Source of the DNA: Ophiosphaerella korrae
Taxonomy: Eukaryota; Ascomycota; Dothideomycetes; Pleosporales; Phaeosphaeriaceae
Reading direction: 5' to 3'
Length of the DNA stretch: 64,000 nt
Assembly (NCBI GenBank): GCA_028456385.1
Contig: JALNQF010000077.1
Coordinates: 1-64,000 of the forward strand
Shown here: positions 13,044 through 24,454 of the stretch, one piece after another
Layout: each line of letters begins with the position of its first letter
How positions within the stretch are numbered: the stretch's first letter is position 1
The notes under the pieces: generated by a model
Seen by the model: only the letters and a program-made list of their open reading frames with translations
Told to the model about the DNA's origin: nothing
Databases searched by the model: none
Made by a program: the position numbers and the translations under genes

Positions 13044-13643
13044 GTAGAGACTTACCCCCCTATAGTACTTTATTTACTCTTAGGAGAATAGTATACTTAA
13101 AGTGATGCAAGAAATAGAAAATATAAGATACGAGGTATATTACTATTTCTAAAATATTAACTCTAAATATCGCTAAAATTAGATTAAATAGTAGTAGGAA
13201 CGAGATAAGTAGTAGTAGGAACAAGATAGGTAGTAGTAGGAACAAGATAAGTTATAGTAGGAACGAGATAAGTTGTAGTAGAAACGAGTCGCACTAGAGA
13301 ATAAGATTTAACTCTAGGACTTATAACCTAATACTATAGTATAGAAGTATAGAGGTAGGAGGGAGATAGAGTAGTATATTGTTTAAGTCTCTAAGCTTAA
13401 AGGGATATTAGGCTAGATACAAGTAATATAGTCTATAGTAAGCCCTTAGGTAAAGTAGTAGAGTAGTTATTGTATTAATACAAAAAGCTTATAGGACGAG
13501 TACCTAGTACTATCTAAGGAAGGGGTAGAAGATAGTTTAGTAGTATATAGCTCTACTAAGACTATAGTAGTATAGAGTATAAGGTAGCTTCTTAGGGGAA
13601 AGCGTAAGTAAAGTAAGTAGGAACTATAGTTATAAATCTAATA
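13044..13643 (+). pseudogene. Glutamine-rich coiled-coil protein remnant
   Basis: From the retained ATG at 13104 the plus frame reads MQEIENIRYEV and then, with every stop read as Gln, a heptad series of the type QQQEQDK, QQQEQDR, LQQERDK, followed by about 120 further codons to a stop near 13640. The heptad is written in DNA as a perfect-length 21-bp repeat, so repeat period and coiled-coil period agree. That supports this frame over its opposite-strand shadow, which reads as a leucine run. Nearly all stops in the repeat sit at Gln positions, as CAG/CAA to TAG/TAA mutation predicts. The family is not identified. The frame may continue upstream of 13044. Confidence 0.55.
13190..13287 (+). repeat. 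21-bp tandem repeat encoding heptads
   Basis: Four to five copies of a unit close to AGTAGTAGGAACAAGATA plus three bases, lying inside the coiled-coil remnant. The period of 21 equals seven codons. Confidence 0.85.
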
Positions 13644-13904
13644 ATAATCTATATTAATTTCTTATAAAGACTAAGCAAATCTAAGTAGTTGTAGAGTATT
13701 ACTTAAGCGCGGTATAACGTTATATCTCTATAGGAGGTATATTCTATAGCTACCTATTAAGCCTATATAGCGTAGTTATATATTAACATTAGCTAATACA
13801 AGTAATAGATAATAGTAGGGGCTACTTAAGCGGGTAACACTACTTAGGGTAAGATGTATACTACTTAAGATTAGATATACGCAGCTCTTAATAAGAGACG
13901 CTAC

Positions 13905-14130
13905 TTAGGGTAAAAGACGCTACCTAGGATAACACTACCTAGGATAACGCTACCTAGGATAACACTACCTAGGATAACGCTACCTAGGATAATACTACCT
14001 AGGATAACGCTACCTAGGATAACGCTACCTAGGATAACGCTACCTAGGATAACGCTACCTAGGATAACGCTAACTAAGATAACGCTACCTAGGATAGTGC
14101 TACCTTAGATAACGCTAACTAGGATAAGAG
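13905..14130. repeat. 15-bp minisatellite (ATAACGCTACCTAGG)
   Basis: About 15 copies of a 15-bp unit. Copies differ mostly by AACGC versus AACAC. Weaker copies extend left to about 13843. Unlike most of the window, some units keep CpA. Confidence 0.93.
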
Positions 14131-14139
14131 GCGCTAAAT

Positions 14140-14297
14140 ACTAGAATAGAGGTATAGTTATTACTAAAATTAGCTTTACCTTTATAAGTAGTAACTTTAA
14201 CTAGAGTTAACTTATTAGCAAGTGTAAGGCCCTACTAATCTAATTACTAACTAGTAATATTGTTTATTTAAATTTAACCCTAGTATATTTAACTATA
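14140..14297 (+). repeat. Dispersed repeat module, copy 1
   Basis: About 155 bp that I can align by eye to the reverse complement of 52930-53082. The best block reads AGCAAGTGTAAGGCCCTACT and continues with TAATCTAATTACTAACTAG. Similarity fades beyond both ends. Identity unknown; it directly follows the 15-bp minisatellite. Confidence 0.8.
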
Positions 14298-15949
14298 TAT
14301 AGAATGTAGTAAGTCTAAGCCTATAGAGGTAAAGAGGATTTCGCTAGTAACTATATAGAGAAGACAAAGAATTTTACTTAGTATTACTAAGAAGATATAG
14401 GATTCTTGTAACTTAGCTACTAAATTAGGATTCGCTAAGAGCACTTAGAGAACTACTCCTAGACTATACGTATATATAGTTACTTGTTACGTAGTAGGCT
14501 GTGTTAGTAGATATATCTAATTAACGCAAGCCTAGTAGTTATTAAATTAGTACTATATAGCTACTAAGATCTTTAGGAGCTAGTAGAGTACTGTTACAAT
14601 ATTATACTTAGACTACGCAAGTATAATAGATAAGGCTGTATAACTAATATAGAACCTAGGTCTTTATATAAGTAAAGGTATATACTTATATTAGATTAGA
14701 GCTTACGAACTAGCTTACGAGTTAGCTCGTAAGATCTAGATAGTAATTAATTATTGTAGTAGATTGTTAGGCTGTGCGATAATAGTTTCTAATCTATAAC
14801 TACTAGCTGTTGTAGAACTAGTAGTCGTAAATATACGTTACGTGTATATCTACTATCTAACATTACGTAGAGTTTTATTCTATATCTAACCTATCTCGCT
14901 TTATATAGGCTGCTCCTAGTTAGCTATATATAGTAGTAGGTACGTTTTAGTAGAGATAATAGGCCTATCTACTATATAAAGTAGAACAAGGCCTTATAAG
15001 TAACGTGCTAAGCCTCGCCCTAAAATACTTACTTATAGGGTTCAAACGTTTAAATGTTTATGCTAATCTTAGCTTAAGGTCCTATATTAGCTCCTACTTA
15101 ACACGCAGTACTTACTACTAACATTAATTATAGTCCTATTACTAGAAGTCGTGCTATTTTAGGTCCTAGCTATCTATAGCACTAACAATCGCTCTATATA
15201 AAGATCTTGTAGACTAAATGTAAGTATTAAAAGTAAGTACCTACTATAAAATATAGTCCTCTACTATACTTACTTTATCTCTTTTATAGTTAGGGTTATA
15301 GTAGGTCTTAGGTTTTGTATTAGAATACAACTATGCGACTAATAGGATTCTAACTATTGTAGTTAACGTAGGGTAGAGACCTAACTACCCTAGCGTTAAG
15401 TTTTCCTTACTACTATTCTATAGCTACTTAGACGCAAAGAGTAGAATACTAGCTTAGTTCTTATTAGATAAGTTGTTAGTCTGTATTATCTTAATCTAGC
15501 TAACAACGAATAGGCCCTCTTTCTAAAGACAACATCGTACTAAGAGTAGTAAGCTCTTTTGTTACTATTAATACAGCTAACTAGAATAGCTTTATAGGAA
15601 GCGAATAAGCTCTACAGCTTATACGTTTCTTTCTACTTAAGCTTGTCTATTATATAGTAGTTGTCTAAGGAGGCGTAGTAAGTCTATTTAATAGTACTAC
15701 AAATACAACAATAAGTAAGGATAAAGAAGTAGTTTAAGTAGAAACTATATTCTATAGATAGTAGCCTATTCTAAGTTGTAGTAGCCTCTAAACGCCTATA
15801 GTAGGATAGGGGTTTTACTATACTTTTTAGTGCCGGCGTAAGAGTAAGTAGTAAGTAATAACTTAATCGCCTATTACTAAGACTCTCTTACCTAAAATCA
15901 AGCTCTTATAATACGTTTAAAGAATTTATTCCTATTTTATATTGTTCCT
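14298..15949. other. RIP-mutated sequence, nothing identified
   Basis: No recognisable gene, RNA or array. Sequence continues up to the C-terminal end of the ankyrin remnant. Confidence 0.4.
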
Positions 15950-17130
15950 AAGTCTAGGTATAGAAGTAACTAAATAATTACACACGATAAATAGATAGCT
16001 CCTAGATAGGCGTAGGCTGTTAACCCTACTACGCACCTTTAGATATTAGTAAATCTACTACATTATAGTAGCCCCTTACTAAAGCTACTTTAATAGCGTT
16101 AGTGTATTATCTTTCTTACTTGTTAATATTTACACCCTTATTAAGTAGTAGCTTAACTACTTACCTATAACCTCTAGCTAAAGCCGCCTAGATTGCGTTA
16201 CTATATAGTCTACCTAGCGTGTTAATATTAGCGCCCTTCTTAAGAAGCTACGTAACTACGTACTTATAGCCTCTAGCTAAAGCTACTTAAAGTATACTAC
16301 TATAGTATTTACTTTACGCTCTTATATAGGCGCTATTGTCTAAAAGTAGAATTACTACACGCTTATAACTTTTAGCTAAGGCTATATTAAGTACGCTACT
16401 ATAGTATCTACCTTACGAGTTAATATAAGCCTATTTATTAAGGATTAAGACTACTACGTCCTTATAGCCTATAGCTAAAGCTACTTAGAGTATATTATAG
16501 TATAGTCCGCCTTTTACATAAATATTAGCGCCCCTATTAAGAAGTAATACTACTACGCGCTTATAGCCTTTAGCTAAAGCTACCTAGAGTGCGTTACTAT
16601 AAATTCCGCTTCGTGCGTTAATATTAGCGCTACTTTTAAGTAGTACCTTTATAGTTAAATAGTATCTTCTAGCTAAAGTAAGCTAGAGTGCGTTGCTACG
16701 CTCTCTAGAACACGCCTTAGTATTAGTGCTACTATTAAGTAATAGCTTTACTATCTCCTTATATCCTCTAGCTAAAGTAGCTTAGAGTACGTTATTATAT
16801 ATTCTACTACTATACGCATTAATATTAGCACCCTTATTAAGTAGGAGTTTTACTAATCGCTTATAGCCTGCCTTAGAAGCTGTATAGAGTATTTAACTAT
16901 TAATCTAGCTGTTAATAACTATATTAGAGTTAAGTAGTAATATTTAATTTTAAGAAAGTAAAGTTATATCTTGTAGGCTGTTACTTTCGTGTTTTTTAAC
17001 AAGTCTAGTAGCTATATTATTCGAAAGAGAACAATTATAGATAGGAACTGCCTCTTAGATAAGGAGATTAATAAGTTAGATAGATTTACTTAGTAAGTTA
17101 TTAGGATGTAATTGTTATTACTTTAGGCGA
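15950..17130 (-). pseudogene. Ankyrin-repeat protein remnant (NLR-type C-terminus)
   Basis: Ankyrin repeats are 33-residue protein-binding units. The minus strand shows nine repeats of about 99 bp between 16040 and 16915, each reading like GANIN, then YNAL, then ALARGYK, then VVxLLLxKGA, the fungal consensus in which NALQAA and GH are mutated to NAL-stop-A and GY. The Gln to stop and His to Tyr changes are CpA to TpA transitions. The repeats lie at the C-terminal end. Leu-rich sequence without repeat register precedes them up to about 17130. In fungi such arrays typically end NACHT or NB-ARC receptor-like proteins. I found no P-loop, so the upstream domain is unassigned. The unknown frame at 18440-19720 on the same strand could be the 5' part of this gene. 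Confidence 0.88.
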
Positions 17131-18439
17131 CATGTATTTGTATTAGAGTGCTTAATACTACTCTCTACTCTAGGTTTAGTCTATAATATTACTAGAGATG
17201 CCTTGTATATACATAGGGGGCTAGATATACTACTCGAAATAATACTACTCGAGATAAGAGGTATTACTAGAAACGCCGCTAAAGATATAGGACCTACTTA
17301 CTTTATAGTTAGTATAAGTTACACGTTAGAGTAGGTTTACTAGTCTAAAACAGGCTATTTATAGTACTACCCTTCTATACTTAACTTAAAATAGCCTAAG
17401 TAACGCTATACTTAACTTTAATAGTAAGTAGGGAGGCTATAGGTCTCTATAGCTAGGCTTCTATTTACTTCTAGTAAAGTAAGCGCCTAATATACTTTCT
17501 TACTATAACCTAAGCTACGTTAGTAGTACAATTACCGCAGACCCTTTTACTAGAGCTCGATAATCGCATCCCCGCTTAACGTATATTAGTAGACTATCTA
17601 CGCCTATAGCCTAACACTAGACGTTAATATACTTACGAGTTAAGCAATATTACTATTAGCTCTATAGTAGTTTTAAAAAGTGCTGCTAGTAACTAATAGA
17701 AAGTAGTGTACTACTCCTAGTTATAGCTAAGCCTTAGTATAAGGCGCTAACGTTCTAAAATATATTATACAATTTAACTAATATAAAATTAAAGGGTAAC
17801 TGTTTCTAAGATAGTATAGCTCTAGGATATAAGTTAGTATACTATGCTATAATACTATTATATTAAAATAGTAGCGCACTCTTAAATATAGTTATACACA
17901 AGTAAATTATTAAAGGCCTATCTTTATTAGTATTTTTAAGCTACTCTCTATTTATCTATTCTTAGTTTATTATAAGTAGTGTGCAATAGATAGTAAAAGA
18001 AGACGTACTAATTATATACTACAAGTCCTAACAGTACTATAATAAAGATGTACACAAAGTACTATAATTAGAAAACTTTAATAGAACTATTAATAGTATT
18101 AGGGGTAGACTAGCTAAGCTAAGGAAGAATAATAAAATCTATAACGAAGAGTAGAAGGTCTAGCTTAAAGATAGAGTAAACTATATAATTAAGTAGAGGC
18201 AAGAAGCTAAGTAATTAAGACTAAAATTAAAAAAATTGTAACCTTTAAGGTAAGTATACTATCTAACAAAAACTATTCTTAATTTGCTAACTTTAGCTAT
18301 AAGTTTATAACTACTTTAATATCTAGTAGTAGACGTAAACAAATAAGAGAATATATAGCCCTAAAATCTACTTTGTATTCTAGCTAATAAAATTATTAGA
18401 TAGAAAGAGATCTTATAGATTATACTACGTAAGGTTATT
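17131..18439. other. Unresolved interval between two minus-strand remnants
   Basis: Stops are denser here on the minus strand. On the plus strand 17990-18240 a short Lys/Glu/Arg-rich frame (LAKLRKNNKIYNEE) is visible but has no recognised family. Confidence 0.35.
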
Positions 18440-19720
18440 TTTTGTAACTATCTAATTAGATTCTATACTATACATGTCGATTAAAATTGCGCAAGGAATT
18501 ACAGTATACTTATTAGGTATAAATAATAACTATCTTATAATAGACAAACTTAGTGTTATAAGATTATTATAACTAAGCGTTAGGCTAGTATCTAGATATA
18601 TTTCTCCTATAAATAGATCTTAAGAGGTACTATCTAGTATATAACTAGCTAAGTAGTTTATAACAGTGTCTATATTTCCTATATTAACTATGTTAAGGTT
18701 AAGCGTAGGTAAAAACTCAAGCTAATTAATTAGTAAGTGTATAGGGTAGTTTATAGGTGTGTACCTATATATAATTTAAGCTATATACTCTAAAGTATTC
18801 GTAAATCTATAGTTAAACATATCTATTATAGCGTTTAGGTTTGTAGCGTCTAGATTTATAGCGTCTAGGCTTGTAGCGTCTAACTTGTTATAAAAAGTTA
18901 GTATAGTAGTTAGAGTATTATTATAAGACGAATTAATGCGCAAGTAGTTAGTAAACTTAGCTATACTTATTTAATTAACTAAGCTGTAAGATAGAGCTAT
19001 AGCTAAAAATAGCTACGCAGCTGTAAGAGGCAACGCTAAGAGCATCGTATTAAGACTACTTAGGTTAGAGAAAGTAGTAAGGCTACTAAGTTCTTGTAAT
19101 TCCTACTATAAAGGACACTTACCTAATAACGCCCCTATGTAAGTAGCGAACTTATCTCTAGCGCTTACATTACTCTAAGTCTTAGGCACTTAGAATAGTA
19201 ATATAGAGATAAGATACAAGATTGTATTAAGTCTTGCTTCTATAGAGCGTAGTAAGTACTCGTCTAAGAGTACTATCTTTCTCTACTTTACTAGTTAGTA
19301 GTACCTTTATAAAGATAAAAATTAATAAACAATATATATTCCTTTATATAGCGACTTTTCTACTTTTACTTTTATCTTAACCTAGTAGGGCTCTTTAACC
19401 TTCTCCTCTATACCCTCTATCCTCTTAGCCTTACTAAATCTATACTTTAGTACATCTAACGTTAGTTTTTTTAGTTTATTTAGTTCCTCTACTAGGGTAT
19501 CGTAAACGGTCTTAATATCCTCCTACCTACCTAATTTTAGTAAAAACATAGTATTTTTAATAATAAAAAGTAGGATAAGGTTATTAATCTTATTCTTCTA
19601 ATAGTCCTTAGTATCTATACTATCGACTAATAGCTGCACAAGTACTTAATATTAAGCTAATATCTAATATATATTATAGTAAGAGTAAACTATTATAGGA
19701 TATATTATATTATAGGCCTA
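18440..19720 (-). pseudogene. Unidentified protein remnant, unusually low stop density
   Basis: A single minus frame runs for about 420 codons with only around ten TAG/TAA, one of the cleanest stretches in the window. N-terminal part (19.7-19.35 kb): helical, with VYDTLVEELNKLKKLTLDVL and a Lys-rich segment KAKRIEGIEEKVKEP. Middle (about 19.15 kb): ARDKFATYIGALLGKCPL. Near 18.85 kb there is a five-residue periodicity LDATS-LDAIN-LDATN. The C-terminal part ends around IPNKYTVIPCAILIDMYS at 18.48 kb. I do not recognise the family. It may be the N-terminal half of the ankyrin gene that follows on the same strand, but the 1.3 kb between is not readable in one frame. Confidence 0.6.
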
Positions 19721-21950
19721 TCTAGAATAGTAGTAGAGAAGTTAGCTTATTTAGGATCAACTTATCGTTGCGCGTCTATTACTAGGATTACGCCTATTAC
19801 TAGAATTATGTCCGTAGCTACGCGCTTATAAGAACGCTAACGAAAACACTAATAATAGCTAGAAGCTACTAACGCCTTAGCCTATAGAGAAGTTTTTTCC
19901 TATATAGCTAATTAAGAATTTCTATAGACAGTTAGTTAGCTACTAGTTAGATTAATACACGCAAGTTTATTTAACAAGTATATCCTATCTAGTAATAATA
20001 ACCTACTAAGATAGGCTACTTAGGATACGTAGGTACAGTGCATAGCGATAATAACCTGCTAAGATAGGCTACTTAGGATACGCAGGTATAGTGTATATTT
20101 AAGACAGGTTACACTCCTACAATAGTACAATATTTCTAAGAAGATATCTACTCTCCTTAACAAAGAATTCCTCTAAACCCTTATTCTCTAATTATTAACA
20201 AGTTATGCTATACAAACAGGTAGTCTCTCTAACACGCAAATATAATAGCCTAAATAAGAGTATTTAGGCACGAGTATATTTTAGTTACTATATATACAGC
20301 TTTCGCCTAAAAGCTCTAAAAGCATCCTACGCGGGTACTATACAGCTATAGTAATTATCTTTAGTACGCGCTCTTCTTAGTAACGCTAGCCTAGCTTAAA
20401 TATATAAGGGGGCTACGTAGTTATATAAACTCTACAAAATATAGTACTTCTTAAAGGTCCTACTTCTTGTACAAAGCTCGAGCGCTTCGCAGTATACTAT
20501 TAAGATAGTAGTTAATTATAGGTATTGCTACTAAACTACTAGTTACTATACTAACTTATTATCTAGCTACGCTCGTAAAGTAAGATTTATAGTGCAATAA
20601 TTAACGCAGAATGTAAGATAGAGATAGTTAATAGGTATAGAAGTTTACTTCCTAGTTAGCCTTACCTTTCTAGCATAGTAGCTTATAAGAGTATTCTATA
20701 GAAGTAGGGCGTATAGGTATAGTACCTAGTAGTTAATTTAAGGTTCTTATATAATGTCGCAGACTATATATATTAGTATAGCGTACTTACTCTATAGGTA
20801 ATATTTACTAGCACTATGCCTAGCCCGTAGCCTAAAGGAAACAACTACGTTAATACCTATATTTTACACACGCATAGTTACGTATTATCCCTATAAAAGT
20901 TAAGTATAAAGAGTAACGTGCTATACTAAGTACCTCTAGCTATAAATATCTAGCCTCTAGTTGCAAATAGCTTTAAGACTAAGTAGACTAGTAGTTATTA
21001 TCTAGGTAAACTAGACCTGCAATTGCACTAAAATATTAGGCTTATATATTATAACAAGATTATTACCTATAGCTTTGCAGCGTAGTTTAGGAGTAAGGCA
21101 CTTAGATTATTAGCGCAATAGAATCGCTGTATTAGTGCAAATCTAATTTTTCTATAACCTATACCTATTTTCTTAGTCTAGTAGGTTATATATTGCGCAG
21201 CAATCGCATCTACTTAGTAGAGGTAGCGTCTAATATACGCACAGCGTTTACAAGATTAACAAGCCCTTTACTACTTCTAGATCTTTCCTCTTTACTTATT
21301 CTAAACGCTAAGAGGAATACAAGGCGAGTACTAACTACCTAGATGCAAGAAGAGTAGATTTCTACTAGTAGATCCTTATCTAAACCTAAGCGAGCCTAAG
21401 TAGAATAGAGTCTATAACATAGTAACAGTAAAATAGTTACTAGGAATAAAATACCCTAAGATTAAACGATAAAATTTATTAATCTCGCAATTACCTAAAT
21501 AGAGTCTTAATACCTTGTACAAGTGCTAACGTCTAGGCCTATACAAAGGAGTACTATTTAGAGTCTATACTTATATCGCAACTAGATACTAGCTAGCTTA
21601 CTGCGCCTAATAGTTATCTAAACTACCTATAAAGTTTATGCGCTAACCTACCTAGCTAATAGTAGCGCAAGGACCGCAAAAGAACATACGCAAACTACTA
21701 AGGCGCTATAGCTAATCTAAGCGCGCTTACGTATACAATACTATACTAAAGAGCCTTCTAACTTTAGTAATTATAAACGATCCTCTAGTACGCTAGTAAC
21801 TCTTATCTATACTACTAGTAAACATTAAAAATAAATAGACTAGCTTTATAGCTTTGTACGTAGACTACTCTTATTATAGGGTTATAATTAATATCTAGGA
21901 TTAATTGCTAACAAATGCTAGCGATTATAGATTAATGTTAAGTAGCAATT
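19721..21950. other. RIP-mutated sequence, no gene identified
   Basis: Contains one 53-bp duplication (19995-20100) listed separately. Nothing else recognised. Confidence 0.4.
19995..20100. repeat. 53-bp direct duplication with internal inverted repeat
   Basis: Two adjacent 53-bp copies begin with ATAATAACC at 19995 and 20048. Each carries AGATAGGCTACTTAGGATAC between short arms; in the second copy the arms are ACCTGC and GCAGGT, an exact inverted repeat. The inside shares the CTACTTAGGATA core of the window's minisatellites. Confidence 0.88.
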
Positions 21951-21957
21951 GTTTATA

Positions 21958-22150
21958 GTAACGAGGCTACCTAAGATAAAACTATATAGGATAAGGCTAC
22001 ATAGGATAAAGCTATATAGGATAAAGCTATATAGGATAAGGCTACTTAGGATAAAACTATATAGAGTAAGACTACGTAGGATAAGACTATATAGAATAAA
22101 GCTACATAAGACGAGGCTATCTAAGATAAAGCTATATAGGATAAAACTAT
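21958..22150. repeat. 15-bp minisatellite (ATAAAGCTATATAGG type)
   Basis: About 13 imperfect copies of a 15-bp unit varying between GCTACATAGGATAAG and GCTATATAGGATAAA. The plus-strand open frame across it (repeating RIKLY) is a by-product of a repeat whose period is a multiple of three and is not treated as a gene. Confidence 0.93.
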
Positions 22151-24454
22151 AAGGATAGTATAGTAAGTAAGATAAGCTCGAATTTAGTACTACCTTAGTA
22201 GTGTAGAATATCGTATTATTTTAGTACACTACTAACTTTATATTATATATATAGTATAGTTCTAAATATAAGCTTATATTAGTTTCTAATAGTTTGTCCC
22301 TTTACCTAGTCTATAGTTTATCCTATTAGTTTATATTACGTATTATATCTAGTAGAACTATATCTATCTATAGCGCTTCTCTAATTATAGTTTAAACTAA
22401 TACTAGAGTGTAGAGAAAAAAGTAGTAGTAATATTAGTAGCTTTCCTAGACAGCCTACTTTTGTAACTAGCGCTAGCTCTAGTATTAGGCGTACGATTAT
22501 TATTACTTATGCACGCAAAAGTACTAATATAGCTACTACCTACCTTCTTAGAGAAGAACTAAATATGTAGGCGCTTACTAACGTACTTACAAGAGAGGGT
22601 TTACGTATTATAGGAATTTATATAAATCTTATAATTAAGACGCTATATACTACTAGTCTACTAAGCTAATATAATACTAGGAGGGTTAGATCTTATTACT
22701 AATAATGCTAGCTATAAAAATAACGACAGGTAAAAAATTAACACAATACACAAGCGTAGATATTAGTACGTATAGAAATAAGTCTATATAGTATAACGAA
22801 AAGACTTACTAAAGTTAAGTAGTATATAACAATATAAGCTTTAGCTTCTACTAGACCTTATTGTAGTAGTAAAGCTTCTATATAAGAAGTAATAAAGAAG
22901 GGATAAAGATTATGTAATAGAGTAATAGAAGAGTAATAGAAGAGATTTATATAGAGAAGCTAGTAGAATAGCCTAGGTGCTACTTATATGCATAATTCGA
23001 GTAACTAGTGCTATAGCTATAACTATATTGTGTACTTATAGTACTTAGAGTATACCCTGTTATACTGCCTATACCTCTAGTAAAGTTAGTAACCTAGCTA
23101 GGTTAAGGCTAGTAATTTGTTAGTTCGTAAAGGGCCTACTATAATAGGTAGATTTGTATAATAGCATCTTTAGTATAAAAGGATATAACTATACGAGATA
23201 GTATTAGGAGATACATAGATAAACTATAGAGAATTTAGTATTAGCCGCGAGACCTACATCCTATATTATTACAAGTAATATAAGATCCTATTACGTATTA
23301 TTATATGTAGCTCTATTATATAGAATAACTTTGTATAGTACTTGTAACTAAGAATAACTAAGTAAACTAGTACTTATATTTTAGTTACTATATTCCTAAA
23401 AAGCTATGCTCCTACCTTTACTCTTCCTACACGCTATTATACTACGCCTATTCTATATTATTCCTTAGAGAGACTCTAATTAGTATAGCTTCTAAAACCC
23501 TCCCTTAAAGAGATAAGCTAAAGGTAAGACCTAAACAAGATTTTAACTAGGGAACTAATACTTCCTATAAGTAGGGTATAAAGCAACAACTTAATATAAT
23601 TAAGATATATCTAAGCAACGTAAGATATATAGTAAATACTATTCTTAAGCGTATTAAGACTCTTAAACGTAGTTTACTAGTAGAGTAAAAGAAAGCTATA
23701 GAGTTATATAACCCTTAGCTTAGAAGTAGAGCCTCTTTATAAACCTCCTAGCTACTAAGCCCTTAGTTACCTTAAGTTTAAGCTAAAGAGATACTGTATG
23801 CGTTAATAATTAGGATAAAAGGTAGAGATAGTACGCGAGCAAAAAAACAATATGCTAGAAATACTAGTAATAGGAGATAGTATATAGTATGCAGTTTATA
23901 CTACTTTAGGATTCTAGGATAGATATATTATAGTTAGAAGCGTACGTTTAGACTTAGTATAGAGCGCAGAGGGCGTTCGTCTCTAGGTAGAAGTAGTACG
24001 TCTAAAGTCCTATTAGTAAAAACGTTATAGAAACTTAGTTAAACTAATATAGCTTAGGCTTAGCTTTAAGGCTATAGCCTAGTACATATACGCCTTTATC
24101 TTGTAGCTAAGTATACGCTTAGGTATAAGTCTAATCTTAAGTTCTTAATAATAATACTATTAATAGTAGTAGTAGGTAGAGGCTGTACACAATAGAATAT
24201 ATAGCTACTAGCTACCTTAGTATAGATACTAGAAATAAAAAATGTATTACTCCTATTAAACGCTACTATACTTAGACTATATAATATAATACTATAGTAA
24301 TATAGGCTAGCTAGCTACATGTAATAGCTAGTAGTTTCGGTCTACTATTATTATAGAAACTCGACGTCTCCTACTGTACTCTATATATACACCTTGATCT
24401 ACTTAGCCTATATCTTTAGGCTCTTGATTTAGGCTTAGATCTTAAGACTAAGTA
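22151..24454. other. Unresolved RIP-mutated sequence
   Basis: No family recognised. A plus frame from about 23.7 kb onwards is moderately free of stops, but several frames compete and none carries a known motif. Confidence 0.35.

Noticed and set aside
13060..13245. Minus-strand leucine-rich open frame of 61 codons
   Set aside because: It is the opposite-strand reading of the 21-bp Gln-rich heptad repeat, open only because CTA/TTA codons replace the stops.
15030..15060. GGGTTCAAACG as the B box of a tRNA gene
   Set aside because: No A box or cloverleaf stems at the right distance; no intact tRNA or rRNA gene was found anywhere in the window.
21949..22152. Open plus frame of repeated RIKLY
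   Set aside because: Produced by a 15-bp minisatellite whose period is a multiple of three; no other coding sign.
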